Assembly: GCF_002849895.1 (NCBI RefSeq)
Contig: NZ_CP018868.1
Span: forward strand, 1-64,000
Reading direction: 5' to 3'
Source of the DNA: Companilactobacillus alimentarius DSM 20249
GTDB lineage: Bacteria > Bacillota > Bacilli > Lactobacillales > Lactobacillaceae
Length of the DNA: 64,000 nucleotides
Made by a program: the position numbers and the translations under genes. This document shows, piece by piece, positions 9,264 to 18,188 of this stretch; position 1 is the first letter of the stretch; each line of letters begins with the position of its first letter. Below the pieces are notes generated by a model that saw nothing but the letters and a program-made list of their open reading frames with translations, did not search any database and was not told the origin of the DNA.

Positions 9264-10469
9264 ATGAGTGATTTGGATCAGACAAACAGCTATCGATACG
9301 TCATTGTTGGTGGCGGAGTGGTTGCTGGCTATGCCGTCAAGGGAATTCGACAGGAAGATTCAGAGGGTGAGATCTTAATTATTTCGCAAGAGGCGGATGT
9401 CCCATATGAACGACCGGCACTGAGTAAAAAACTATGGCTAGATGATGAATTTACTGAAGAGAACATTCAGATTGGTGCTGAAAATTATCCCAATGTGACT
9501 TTTAAGTTCAAGACAACGGTTACGGCTATTAATCGGCAAGATAAGGTCATTACATTGGACGATAGTGAGCAAATCAAGTATGAACAGCTATTGCTAGCAA
9601 CTGGCGGAGAACCTAGACAAATCCAGGGACCTTCTGATCCACATGTGCTAGTCTTTAGACAGTGGTCAGATTATCGCAAGTTACGTAAATTTAGTGGTCC
9701 GAACAAGCGAGTTGTGATCATTGGTGGTGGATATGTTGGTACAGAGCTCGCATCGTCACTGACCCAAAATGAGACTGAAGTTACGATGATTTTTCCAGAA
9801 AAAGCGCTGGGTGAGGGTAAATTTCCTGAGCCTATTCGGACTGAGTATGAAGCCACGTTCAAACGCAATGGTGTCACACTGATGAGTGGTCAGTTTGTCC
9901 AATCATATCAACGCCAAGGTGACCACTTGACTCTATTGACAAAGGATGGTACGGTGATCGCAGCCGATACGATCATTGTTGGGTTAGGCGTTACGCCGCG
10001 GATTAGTTTAGCTGAAGACAGTTGTTTGGATTTAGCTGATGGTGGTGTGAAAGTTAATGAGTATCTCAATACTAGTGACCCAGCCATCTGGTCTGCTGGA
10101 GATATTGCCTCTTATCCAGATCACATCTTGGGTCGGCAACGGATTGAGCACGTGGACCATGCCCGACTTTCTGGTGAATTAGTTGGCCGTAATATGGCAG
10201 GTGCTCACATGAGCTATCAGCATACCCCATACTTCTATTCCATGATTTTTTATATTTCCTGGCAAGCAATCGGTAATATTGATCCTAAATTGCAATTGAT
10301 TTTTGATCGGCGAACGCATGGATCGCTTGTCTATTTCATAGATACCGATAAGTTAGTTGGTGTTTTAGTTTGGAATGTTAAGGTGAATCTTGATGATGTT
10401 CGCGCATTGCTTGCGAACGCTCCAGCTACAGATGATCTGGTGGGCTCCATTCGAGAGAAGAAAGCTTAG
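9264..10469 (+). CDS. FAD/NAD-dependent pyridine nucleotide oxidoreductase
   Basis: 401 residues, ATG after GGAGG. Two Rossmann nucleotide-binding sites are visible: VIVGGGVVAG near residues 14-22 for FAD and VVIIGGGYVGTELASS near 150-165 for NAD(P)H. IWSAGDIASYP near 275-285 is the second FAD motif. It lacks the CxxxxC redox pair of disulfide reductases, so it belongs with the ferredoxin-reductase/AIF-like branch. The electron acceptor cannot be told from sequence, and no ferredoxin or oxygenase gene is nearby. It stands alone between a resolvase and an IS3 remnant and looks like cargo, possibly for oxidative stress or electron transfer (inference). Confidence 0.85.
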   Translation: MSDLDQTNSYRYVIVGGGVVAGYAVKGIRQEDSEGEILIISQEADVPYERPALSKKLWLDDEFTEENIQIGAENYPNVTFKFKTTVTAINRQDKVITLDDSEQIKYEQLLLATGGEPRQIQGPSDPHVLVFRQWSDYRKLRKFSGPNKRVVIIGGGYVGTELASSLTQNETEVTMIFPEKALGEGKFPEPIRTEYEATFKRNGVTLMSGQFVQSYQRQGDHLTLLTKDGTVIAADTIIVGLGVTPRISLAEDSCLDLADGGVKVNEYLNTSDPAIWSAGDIASYPDHILGRQRIEHVDHARLSGELVGRNMAGAHMSYQHTPYFYSMIFYISWQAIGNIDPKLQLIFDRRTHGSLVYFIDTDKLVGVLVWNVKVNLDDVRALLANAPATDDLVGSIREKKA

Positions 10470-10628
10470 TATCTGGATGAGATATCGGTGAATCATTGCG
10501 TCATCACTAATGTACTTTAGAACAAAATGGCCATCATTAACGATGGCTCAGTAGCAAATAAAAACTAGCCTTGAGTCATTTTAAAGTGCATGAAGTGCAA
10601 CACAAAAGTTAGACAAAATTGAATATTT
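10470..10628. other. Short gene-free stretch after the oxidoreductase
   Basis: Contains a GCCATCATTAACGATGGC hairpin (about 10530-10547), probably the oxidoreductase terminator though its T run is poor, and the outer end of an IS3-type element. Confidence 0.4.
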
Positions 10629-10730
10629 TTAAACTGCTAAGGCATGTTCCCTGTATTCGCAGGGAGTCATGCCTTTTGTTTTCGGCTGTTCGTCAAATCA
10701 AGTTGATGGCGGTTCAAGTTAACAGTTAGA
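10629..10730 (-). pseudogene. C-terminal remnant of an IS3-family transposase
   Basis: On the minus strand the last codons read KTKGMTPCEYREHALAV then stop (10629-10631), matching the MTPxEYR tail of IS3-family OrfB proteins. Only about 30 codons remain, out of frame further upstream, and the rest was replaced by the ISL3 element. Second copy at 59488-59589. Confidence 0.65.
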
Positions 10731-10755
10731 CCATAAATGGTCTAGCTGTTTTTTT
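10722..10755 (+). terminator. Intrinsic terminator at the left side of the ISL3 element
   Basis: CAGTTAGACCAT / ATGGTCTAGCTG with a two-base loop and seven Ts on the plus strand. It blocks plus-strand reading into the transposase gene from outside. Second copy at 59581-59614. Confidence 0.75.
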
Positions 10756-12028
10756 ATTTGGCTGATGAGCTTGCTCGAAGCCAAAACATTTGAATATTTA
10801 TACATTCAGTAAAGTTGTTCCAACTACGATATCCATAGGCACTACTTTTTATCTTTTTTGTTCTTCCAATGATTCCCTCTAAAAATCCGTTGGAATATTT
10901 AAGCTTCAGTGCATTTAATACTTGTTTACGATATTTTCTTAATGATGTCATTGTTTGATCCATAGCGGTATTGAGTGGATGATAATTGAGTAGTATCTGA
11001 TTCATTGTATCAGTATCGCCTGTTCTAATAGCCTTTAAAATATCTTGATATACTTCGTAGGACTTGGCGAAACCTTCGTCCAAATCTAAACACTTTGTGA
11101 TTAAATTTAGATCCGTTTCATAATAACCAACACTGTACTGATACTTAGGGTTTATCTTTTCGATGGAATCGAATGATTCCAAGAATTTTTTCCAATCTCT
11201 CTTCATGAACAAGTATTCTTTATTTCTTTTAGGCATTCGTTTCATTACCTGTATTCTAGTTGAATTGAGAGAACGATTCATCATCTGAACGATATGAAAT
11301 CTATCAACAACGACTTTGGCCTTTGGAAACAACTTTGGTACTAAATTAATGTATCCGGCATTTAAATCCAAAGAAATAGTTTTTACCTGTCTTCTGACTT
11401 TCAAAGGAAATCGACTGAAGTATTTACTGATTTGATATGAAGTTCTTCTGGGCAAGATATCACCCGTACGATGATTATCGCTATCTAACCAAATAAAGCT
11501 CATTTTGTCAGTAGACATAAATTCATCAAATGCCATGTGCTTAGGAAGATGTTCAGGAAGTGATTTCTTGTGCATCTTGGCTTCTTCATCGATGATACGT
11601 TGAACGGTCTTATCGGAGACGTTAAAACGTCTGCCGATATCCTTCAATGATGTATTAAAAGCAGTTTCTGATAAGATCATTTGTCTAACAGGTTGTGCGA
11701 TTTGACAATATTCCCAAACATAACTAGTTTTGGCTACAAAGATAGAGTTACAAGATTTACATTTATACTTTTGACGTTTCAGACTTATATACGTTGGACG
11801 TAATGATAATGATGGAACGACTATCATATTTTTATTAAATCCATTCTTAACTAAGTGGCCTGCAAGGCCACAGTTAAGACAACGGTCAATCTGTTTAGTT
11901 AGCATTGCAAAATAGACTAAGGACTTGATGCCATTAACTAACATAAATTTTGGGTCTTCAGTAAAGATAATATTCTCATCTTTCATTTCAAGAGCGTTTC
12001 GTATAGACTTATTACTTAGGGACATCAT
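10754..12028 (-). CDS. tnp: ISL3-family transposase (element 1)
   Basis: 424 residues. The N-terminal zinc-finger-like region has CLNCGLAGH and CKSCNSIF near residues 47-95, followed by an HTH (LKDIGRRFNVSDKTVQRII). A DDE-type catalytic domain follows, with HMAFDEFMS, ISLDLNAGYINL and VVVDRFHIVQ, and the family tail LKYSNGFLEGIIGRTKKIK. Full length and uninterrupted, so probably active. Start ATG after AAAGGAA. The terminal inverted repeats of this element could not be fixed. It is clearly different from element 2 at 16.7-18.0 kb. Confidence 0.9.
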   Translation of the reverse strand: MMSLSNKSIRNALEMKDENIIFTEDPKFMLVNGIKSLVYFAMLTKQIDRCLNCGLAGHLVKNGFNKNMIVVPSLSLRPTYISLKRQKYKCKSCNSIFVAKTSYVWEYCQIAQPVRQMILSETAFNTSLKDIGRRFNVSDKTVQRIIDEEAKMHKKSLPEHLPKHMAFDEFMSTDKMSFIWLDSDNHRTGDILPRRTSYQISKYFSRFPLKVRRQVKTISLDLNAGYINLVPKLFPKAKVVVDRFHIVQMMNRSLNSTRIQVMKRMPKRNKEYLFMKRDWKKFLESFDSIEKINPKYQYSVGYYETDLNLITKCLDLDEGFAKSYEVYQDILKAIRTGDTDTMNQILLNYHPLNTAMDQTMTSLRKYRKQVLNALKLKYSNGFLEGIIGRTKKIKSSAYGYRSWNNFTECINIQMFWLRASSSAK

Positions 12029-12193
12029 TCAAATTCCTTTCATTGTGAAGCTGTAGAGGGTAGAACATCTAAAGGTATGGATGGTGTCTTTTTGATGTTC
12101 TAAAATAGTTTTATTAATAAATGGTATACAAAAATAGAGTTGATGGCAAAATGCCTATCAACTCTATTTATCGTACAGCCGTTTTTTTGTGAG
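12029..12193. other. Gap between ISL3 and IS256 elements
   Basis: Holds a hairpin at 12133-12168 (AATAGAGTTGAT arms), probably a structure of the ISL3 end, and leads to the IS256 left end at 12194. No gene seen. Confidence 0.5.
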
Positions 12194-13539
12194 AGCGTAA
12201 AATATCTTGTGTAAATGCATAAAAGATTTCTGAATTGTATAGAAATAGGGAATGCCTTCCCTTATGATATTTAGTAACCACAGAAAACATCACAGGAGGC
12301 ATTCCCCATGAATGAACTTACCACAGAAATTATCGCTGCACTAGCCCAAAAGCAAGATTTGGACGAAGTTTTTCGTCACCACCTCGAAATTGCGATTAAC
12401 CAGCTGCTTCAAACCGAATTGGCAGAGTTTTTGGGTTACGAACGCTACTCATACGCTGGGATTAACACTGGTAATAACCGCAACGGCAGTTATGAGCGCT
12501 CGTTTGATACGAAGTACGGCCAACTTAACTTAACCATTCCTCGAGATCGCAATGGCCGGTTTGAAAATCATACCTTGCCAGCCTACGGTCGGCACAGTGA
12601 TAATTTAGAAACAACGGTCATTCAGTTGTATACCAAGGAAATTACCACTGCTGAAATTGCCGAACTCATTGAGAAAATGTACGGTGCTCACTACTCCAAA
12701 GCCACGGTTTCCAACATGACTAAAGCCGTCAATGAACAGGTTCAAGCTTTCCAGCAACGTCGACTGGCTTCACAATATGTGGCCATCTTCTTAGATGCCA
12801 CTTACTTGCAGTTAAAGCGGGATACCGTTCAAAAAGAAGCCGTTCATATTGCGATTGGCATTCGTCCAGATGGTACGAAAGAAGTGCTGAACTACCAAGT
12901 GGCGCCAACGGAATCGACTGGAATCTGGACTGAACTGCTGGGAACCTTGATCAAGCAGGGCGTTAAAGATGTGCTGTTGTTTGTGGCCGATGGGTTAGTT
13001 GGTTTGGATGAAGGCTTGAATCGGCATTTCCCTAAAGCCAAACGACAACGTTGCCTGGTTCATGTTGGGCGGAATCTGATGAACAAAGTTCGCGTAAAAG
13101 ACCGCAAGGCCGTGATCAGTGACTTTAAACAAGTTCATCGGGCCGCCAACCGTGAAGCAGCCGAACTGAAACTGAATGAGTTCGCCAACAACTGGCATCA
13201 GACCTATCCCAAATTAATCAAAGATCTGCTTAAAATGCCGAATTTACTCACTTTCATGGACTTTCCACCAGCTATCCGGCAATCACTATACTCCACTAAC
13301 CTGATTGAGAACTTTAATAAGCATCTCAAGCGCACCACCCACCACAAAGAACAATTTCCAACGGAAGATTCACTGGATCGCTTCCTGGTTTCTCAGTTTA
13401 ATGTTTATAACGAGAAGTCTCTGAAGCGGATCCACCGAGGGTTCAAAGGACTCCAGGACATCTTGGAAGCATCATTTATTTAAGTTAGATACATATTATA
13501 TGTACGAAGGCATTTCATTTACACAAGATTCTTGACGCT
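12194..13539 (+). mobile_element. IS256-family insertion sequence
   Basis: The ends are AGCGTAAAATATCTTGTGTA... on the left and the complement of AGCGTCAAGAATCTTGTGTA... on the right: near-perfect inverted repeats of about 24 bp around one full transposase. Flanks show no 8-9 bp duplication. The right end abuts the cut hsdR, the left end does not, so DNA was lost next to the element after insertion. Length about 1346 bp, normal for the family. The boundary is uncertain by about 3 bases. Confidence 0.85.
12308..13483 (+). CDS. tnp: IS256-family (mutator-type) transposase
   Basis: 391 residues, ATG after an AGGAGG site. It carries the family features: the basic N-terminal region with LGYERYSYAG, the first catalytic Asp in VAIFLDATYLQL (near residue 160), the second in VLLFVADGLVGL, the RQRCLVHVGRNL segment, and the Glu in STNLIENFNKHLKR. 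Complete, with normal length and no frameshift, so likely functional. IS256 elements move by copy-out circle formation and often cause local deletions, matching the lost sequence beside it. Confidence 0.93.
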   Translation: MNELTTEIIAALAQKQDLDEVFRHHLEIAINQLLQTELAEFLGYERYSYAGINTGNNRNGSYERSFDTKYGQLNLTIPRDRNGRFENHTLPAYGRHSDNLETTVIQLYTKEITTAEIAELIEKMYGAHYSKATVSNMTKAVNEQVQAFQQRRLASQYVAIFLDATYLQLKRDTVQKEAVHIAIGIRPDGTKEVLNYQVAPTESTGIWTELLGTLIKQGVKDVLLFVADGLVGLDEGLNRHFPKAKRQRCLVHVGRNLMNKVRVKDRKAVISDFKQVHRAANREAAELKLNEFANNWHQTYPKLIKDLLKMPNLLTFMDFPPAIRQSLYSTNLIENFNKHLKRTTHHKEQFPTEDSLDRFLVSQFNVYNEKSLKRIHRGFKGLQDILEASFI

Positions 13540-15271
13540 ACCTTTCAATGGAACTGGTGGTCAAAATCGCATTGTAGTTGCCATGCCCCAAGCTGGTTTT
13601 ACGCGGGCCTTTTTGTAAAATATATTGAACAACTTGGTTAATATGTTCATCGGTCTCAAAGTCAGCCGGAGTTAAATACGTTTCTTCCAAGTCCTTGACT
13701 GACATCGCTTGAATCTTGGCTTGAATTTTTGCTTCATCAGCTGTACTCAGCAGGCGGCCTTGCTTATCGCGACGTGCTTTGACGCGCTGGGTTTCTTTCT
13801 CGAGGGCCCGGGTTATTAACGTATCTTTGCCAATTGTTGTTACATGTTCGACGTTAAACGGTAACACGGCTTGGTCCTCTAAGGCATCTCGCAAGTTATA
13901 AACGTGACAGACTTTACCAAATAGCTCCTCAGTCGTGACCGCTAGATCACCCTTGAGCTGTTTCTTATTTTCATTAAAGATGGGGGTGCCGGTGTAACCA
14001 TACCAATTACTATTGACAAACGCTGCCCGAATTTCCTTTTGCATCTTACCAAATTGCGACCGGTGGGCTTCATCAACAAAGAAGATCACCCGTTGCTTTA
14101 AAGTCTTACTAAAGCGGGATTGCTTACCGGTTGCCAGCTGGGCTTGCGTTTTTTTGACCGCCCGATGGAGCTTTTGAATCGAGGTGACCAAGACCTTACC
14201 GTCATTTTGTTGCAACTTACGCATTAAATCACCGGTATTTTGGGCTTCGTTAATGGCAATATCGTCATTGGCAGCATAGGCACTAAAGTTGCTAGTTGTC
14301 TGTTCATCTAAATCCCGCCGGTCAACTAAAAAGATGACCTTATCGACACCAGGATCTTGCGCAGCTAATTTAGCGGTTTTATATGAGGTGAGTGTTTTAC
14401 CAGAACCCGTGGTATGCCAAACAAAGCCATCTTGATGGTCATGAATTCGGTGCATCACGGCTTCAATCGCATAAATCTGATAAGGCCGTAAGAGAATTAA
14501 GCTCTGACGTTCTTGGTCGATGACCGTATATTCACTGACCATTTTGTGGGCCATGGGAATATTAAGGACTTGGCGCGTAAACGCTAAGCCGTTTTCCACG
14601 GGGTGATTATCCCGCGTTCGCCAATTGAACAAAAAGGCTTTATTGAAATGATCCGGTTCGGCATTCGCAAAATACGCCGTACTATCCGGCGTCATAATCA
14701 CAAACATTTGCAACAGCGAGTAAATTCCCGTATATTTACCTTCCTGTGCGTATTTTTCAATTTGATTAAAAGCCTGGTTAAGTTCGACCGTGGCTTTTTT
14801 TAGTTCCAATTGAATTAAGGGTAACCCATTAATTAATAAGGTTACGTCAAAACGGCGATCAGGATCGACATCTTGAGTACCAGCTAACCGTGGTCGCACT
14901 GCTTGCCGTACCACTTCATAACTAGATTTACCGCCAGCAACGTCCGCTTTCCAAAACAACTCGAGCGTCACCGTGCCCAGCTTAGCATCATCACGTTCAA
15001 CTTCAACTTTGCCAATGCCATTTTCGGCGGCTAGTAACTTAGCTGCTTCGTAAGGTGTCCGGACCTCAATCGCCCGTTTAACCTGATTAAATTCGGTATC
15101 AGTTAAAGGGTGTCCCTGCAATTTAGCATAATTATTGTTATTTAATTTATCACGAAAATTAGCCCATAATTGATCCGGCGTCGCACCATACAGGTCTTTG
15201 CGTTCCACCCATTGATTGCTTCCAGTCGTTAAGGTTTTAACAACTTCTTTTTCAAATGACAGTTCCAACAT
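13538..15271 (-). pseudogene. hsdR: Truncated hsdR (577 of about 1055 residues), cut by IS256
   Basis: The first about 575 residues match the complete HsdR at 27849-31016 with four amino-acid differences seen (for example NHPVENG for NHLVENG, AAFVNSN for AAFINSN, DTLITRALEK for DALITRAREK). The frame then runs into the IS256 end and stops. The nuclease site and helicase motifs I-III remain, but the rest of the motor and the whole HsdM-contacting C-terminus are missing, and there is no hsdM or hsdS beside it. It has its own RBS and a TATAAT (15312-15317) different from those of the full gene. Reading is open to the junction, so a truncated protein could be made; restriction activity is not expected. 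Confidence 0.92.
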
Positions 15272-15476
15272 AAAAACATTCCTTCCCCCACCTTTAAATT
15301 ACTCACTAGTTTATTATACGCGAACAGATTAGCGTTTAGGCTTCATAATTTAATATAGCTAGGATACAAATAAAGCCAAATAGACAAGCATCAAAAAAAC
15401 GGAAGGTTAATTATTAAGAAGCTGTCCAAGATCTATGATTTTTGATATACTTCTATGTAAAAAGCGAGTTTAAGCT

Positions 15477-15785
15477 ATGAAAAATTATCCCAGCAATACT
15501 ACTCGGCAACAATTTGAATTAATTCGACCAGCTTTAGAAAATTTTCGTAAGCGAACTAAGCCTCGAAAATATGACCTCTACGAGGTCTTCTGTGCGGTCC
15601 TATATGTCTTGAAAACCGGTTGCCAATGGCGTCAAGTCCCCGGTGATTTCCCAGAATGGCGGTCAGTTTACAACTATTACAAAATTTGGTCAACTAAAGC
15701 TGAGCCTACGGCTGATTCTTTATTGGAACAAGTTTTAAAAAAATTGTCATTGCTCGGCGAACTTACCAAGGACGTTCAGCTTTAA
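15477..15785 (+). CDS. tnpA: IS5-family transposase, frame A
   Basis: 102 residues with the N-terminal domain of IS427-group transposases (YDLYEVFCAVLYVLKTGCQWRQVP). Near its end is AAAAAAA (15737-15743); a -1 slip there joins it to frame B, giving a product continuing KKIVIARRTYQGRSALTSF. Two-frame organisation is normal for this group, so this is not decay. Confidence 0.85.
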   Translation: MKNYPSNTTRQQFELIRPALENFRKRTKPRKYDLYEVFCAVLYVLKTGCQWRQVPGDFPEWRSVYNYYKIWSTKAEPTADSLLEQVLKKLSLLGELTKDVQL

Positions 15786-16264
15786 CTTCCTTTATTATCG
15801 TTGACGCTCAGAGCGTCAAAAACACCGCTACTGCTGAAAACAAAGGTTACGACGCTGGTAAGAAAATCTCGGGGATTAAGCGCCATCTGGCAGTTGATAT
15901 CAATGGCTTTCCGCAGGCCATTCACATGACGCGAGCGAACGTCTCTGATCGAGACGGGGCCAGTGCAATGATCGCTTTACATGCCATGCATTTACGCCAG
16001 GTTCAAAATGTCTTAGTTGATGGTGGTTATTCAGGCGTTAATTTTCAGCTCGATGTAGCCAGTAATTTAAACGCAACCGTGCAGGTTGCGAAGCGCAATG
16101 AGTTGCATCGATTCGAAGTCATGCCCCAACGTTGGGTAGTCGAACGATCTTTTAGTTGGCTAGAGAATTGTCGGCGACTTTGGAAAAATTGTGAGCGTCA
16201 ATTAACCACCAGTCTGCAAATGGTCGTTTTAGCGTTTTTAGCACTATTACTTAAGAGATTTTAG
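15742..16264 (+). CDS. tnpB: IS5-family transposase, frame B (catalytic part)
   Basis: Read in the -1 frame after the A7 run. It holds the DDE residues: Asp in FIIVDAQSVKN, Asp in NVLVDGGYSGVNF, Glu in VVERSFSWLENCRR. It has no independent start with a good RBS near the first Asp, which supports expression as an A-B fusion by frameshifting. The first base is the approximate frameshift point, not a start codon. Confidence 0.8.
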
Positions 16265-16610
16265 ACAGCTTCTTAGAAATTGCTTTTAGTTTAAAACTTT
16301 CGTTGATAAAGAAATTGCAAATTGAATCTGGTTTTGTTGAGACGCGTTTACCAGTCTGGCGTTTGATCCCAGCAAGTAAATAGAACTTCTGGTGATGTCT
16401 GACTACTTTGCCAACATAGACGATTCGAGTTTGCTTTGCCTCGCGTTTTGTTAATGCTTTATCTGCGATATTGATTAGCTTGGTTTGAGTTTGGGGTGCT
16501 AATTGTTGGTTAGACTGAGTGTCGGAATTTGTTTTACTTGCGAGTACAGTTAGGGTACCTGCGATGATTAACAGGGCAATTGCCCAGATTGAAAATATCA
16601 GCTTTTTCAT
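16251..16610 (-). CDS. Small secreted or membrane-anchored protein, 3' end altered by IS5
   Basis: 119 residues with an N-terminal hydrophobic segment (LIFSIWAIALLIIAGTLTVLA, residues 4-24) and a polar body rich in Lys, Gln and Thr; family not recognised. The last seven residues (KKLSKIS) come from the IS5 end. Joining the flanks after removing the IS and one TA gives an ending of ...AISNN and stop, so only the tip has changed and the gene is otherwise whole. ATG has a weak GGAGAG-type site. Likely exported; function unknown. Confidence 0.6.
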   Translation of the reverse strand: MKKLIFSIWAIALLIIAGTLTVLASKTNSDTQSNQQLAPQTQTKLINIADKALTKREAKQTRIVYVGKVVRHHQKFYLLAGIKRQTGKRVSTKPDSICNFFINESFKLKAISKKLSKIS

Positions 16611-16620
16611 TATTGACTCT

Positions 16621-16653
16621 CCAAAAAATAATAGACCCTTAGTTTATTATTTT
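16621..16653. repeat. AT-rich hairpin used as ISL3 target
   Basis: CCAAAAAATAATA (16621-16633) pairs with TATTATTTTTTGG formed by the sequence rejoined across the IS (16645-16653 plus 18117-18120). Before insertion this was a perfect 13-bp stem with an 11-base loop between the secreted-protein and baeRF genes. Confidence 0.65.
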
Positions 16654-18108
16654 GGGTCTAAACTTTCTGGTATTGGTGAAAGCCAATGCCAGTTTTTTAT
16701 TGTCTTCTTTTGGGCATACAAAAAGGACCTCACAGTCCAATGTTATGATTTAAGCAACCAAACCAAATCGTACAAAGGAGATACTGTGATGCCCCAATTA
16801 AATTCTATCTTAAATCTTCTAAATATAACAGACACAAATATCGATATCTTAAATTCAAATGACAAAGTGATATTCCGTGGCAGTCAAAAGCTCCATATCA
16901 AGGTCATCGAAGGAAGATTATCGTATCGCTTGAAGAAATGTCCTAATTGCGGGTTCGATTGCTTGATCAAGAACGGAGCTAGAGAAACCAATGTCCGCTT
17001 AGGCAGCCTCAACGGTTCCGAATATCATTTGAAACTCTGGAAGCAGCGCTATTTGTGTAGATCATGTAAAACGACTTGTGGAGCACATACTAACCTGGTA
17101 GAAAAGAATCAATCAATGTCTCGTCAAATAGATCAACTGATCATACTTTTGGCAAAACAATCCTTTACCTTCAAATCCATCGCTATGATGCTGGGGATAT
17201 CTGCTAGCACAGTCGCCAGAAAGATATATGGCAGACTTCAATTACCTAAAAGAGCACGTTTACTACCAAAGAATATCTGCATCGATGAGTTCAGGTCTGC
17301 CAATCATTTGTTTTCTTTTATAGCTTGCGATGCAGACTCTCACCAAATGATCACCCTTTTGCCCAATCGTCTTTCGATGAAGATAATCGAACACTTTAAA
17401 AGAGAGTATTCATTATCTGAGAGACAACAAGTCGAATCAGTCTCGATAGACCTGAATGCCAATTATCAAGGTGTCATAAGAAGATTATTCCCAAACGCAA
17501 AGATAATCGTTGATAGATTCCATATCGTTCAACTGGTCGGAAGAGCGCTGGATAAAGCACGTTTGTCTGTACTGAATAGTCTCAGTGACAAAAAGTCTCG
17601 TGAATACAAAGCTCTTAAAAGCCAATGGCGGATGTTCCACTTATTTGATGATGAATTGGATCAAGCCAACATTAGATATATCTTTGGTATCAACGAGTAT
17701 ATGACTCAACAGAATCTTGTAGACATTGGTCTTGATGCCGATCCAGTATTCAAAGATGTATACCAGACTTACCAGAACGTTCTACGTTCAATAAAATCTA
17801 AGGACCCTGAATTGCTTAAGCAAACATTGCAAGAATATAAAAACAATGGGAGCTCAATGGATACTGCTATAACCACTTTTAAGAACAACTACAAATATCT
17901 AGTCAACAGCTGCGAATTGCCATATTCCAATGGTCCTCTTGAAGGATTGATTGGAAAGATCAAAAAGCTTAAACATAACTGCTATGGGTTCCGGAATCTC
18001 CATAACTTCTTTGTGAGGATCAGACTTATCATCGCATAAAAAAACCACACCATAAATGGTGTGGTAAATGCTCTAAAAAGTCTCACCAATACGATTTGAC
18101 TTAGAGCC
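16654..18108 (+). mobile_element. ISL3-family insertion sequence (element 2)
   Basis: Imperfect inverted repeats of about 28 bp (GGGTCTAAA...GTATTGGTGA left; GGCTCTAAG...GTATTGGTGA as complement of the right end). Flanked by a perfect 8-bp target duplication ATTATTTT at 16646-16653 and 18109-18116, the size expected for this family. 1455 bp. Intact ends plus an intact duplication point to a simple, fairly recent insertion. Confidence 0.92.
16789..18039 (+). CDS. tnp: ISL3-family transposase (element 2)
   Basis: 416 residues from the ATG at 16789, chosen for the AAAGGAG site 7 bases upstream; longer open reading upstream runs through the IS end and is not coding. Zinc-finger-like CPNCGFDC and CRSCKTTCG in the N-terminal 100 residues, HTH (FKSIAMMLGISASTVARKI), then catalytic region with ICIDEFRSA, SIDLNANYQGVI and IIVDRFHIVQL and tail LPYSNGPLEGLIGKIKKLK. 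Complete. Confidence 0.92.
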   Translation: MPQLNSILNLLNITDTNIDILNSNDKVIFRGSQKLHIKVIEGRLSYRLKKCPNCGFDCLIKNGARETNVRLGSLNGSEYHLKLWKQRYLCRSCKTTCGAHTNLVEKNQSMSRQIDQLIILLAKQSFTFKSIAMMLGISASTVARKIYGRLQLPKRARLLPKNICIDEFRSANHLFSFIACDADSHQMITLLPNRLSMKIIEHFKREYSLSERQQVESVSIDLNANYQGVIRRLFPNAKIIVDRFHIVQLVGRALDKARLSVLNSLSDKKSREYKALKSQWRMFHLFDDELDQANIRYIFGINEYMTQQNLVDIGLDADPVFKDVYQTYQNVLRSIKSKDPELLKQTLQEYKNNGSSMDTAITTFKNNYKYLVNSCELPYSNGPLEGLIGKIKKLKHNCYGFRNLHNFFVRIRLIIA

Positions 18109-18139
18109 ATTATTTTTTGGTGGTTTTCGCAAGTCATCA

Positions 18140-18185
18140 AAAAGCTCACAGAACAGCCCCGTTTAGGCGTGCTCTGTGAGCTTTT
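18140..18185. terminator. Strong bidirectional terminator after the baeRF gene
   Basis: AAAAGCTCACAGA (18140-18152) and TCTGTGAGCTTTT (18173-18185) form a perfect 13-bp stem with A and T runs on either side, 3 bases from the stop of the minus-strand gene. Confidence 0.85.
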
Positions 18186-18188
18186 CGA

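Larger units (their letters stand above)
1..15140. repeat. First copy of a 15.1-kb terminal overlap
   Basis: The whole segment recurs in the same orientation at 48853-64000. The offset is 48852 at base 1 and 48859 from about 6030 on, because this copy has eight single-base deletions and one insertion between about 2448 and 6028. From there to about 13900 the two copies encode identical proteins. Best read as the overlapping end of a circular contig rather than a real duplication. Confidence 0.9.
15417..16273 (+). mobile_element. IS5-family (IS427-like) insertion sequence
   Basis: Ends AGAAGCTGTCCAAGATC and complement of AGAAGCTGTCTAAAATC, flanked by a TA duplication (15415-15416 and 16274-16275). 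Length 857 bp. Two frames joined by an A-run frameshift site. It landed two codons before the stop of the secreted-protein gene on the other strand. Confidence 0.85.

Noticed and set aside
1-15140. Real tandem duplication of the replication and transfer-initiation region
   Set aside because: Differences between copies are single-base indels placed only at the outer ends, which fits overlap of contig ends, not divergence of duplicates.
16519-16788. N-terminal extension of the ISL3 element 2 transposase
   Set aside because: The extra 90 codons cross the IS end and target duplication; the ATG at 16789 has the only good ribosome site.
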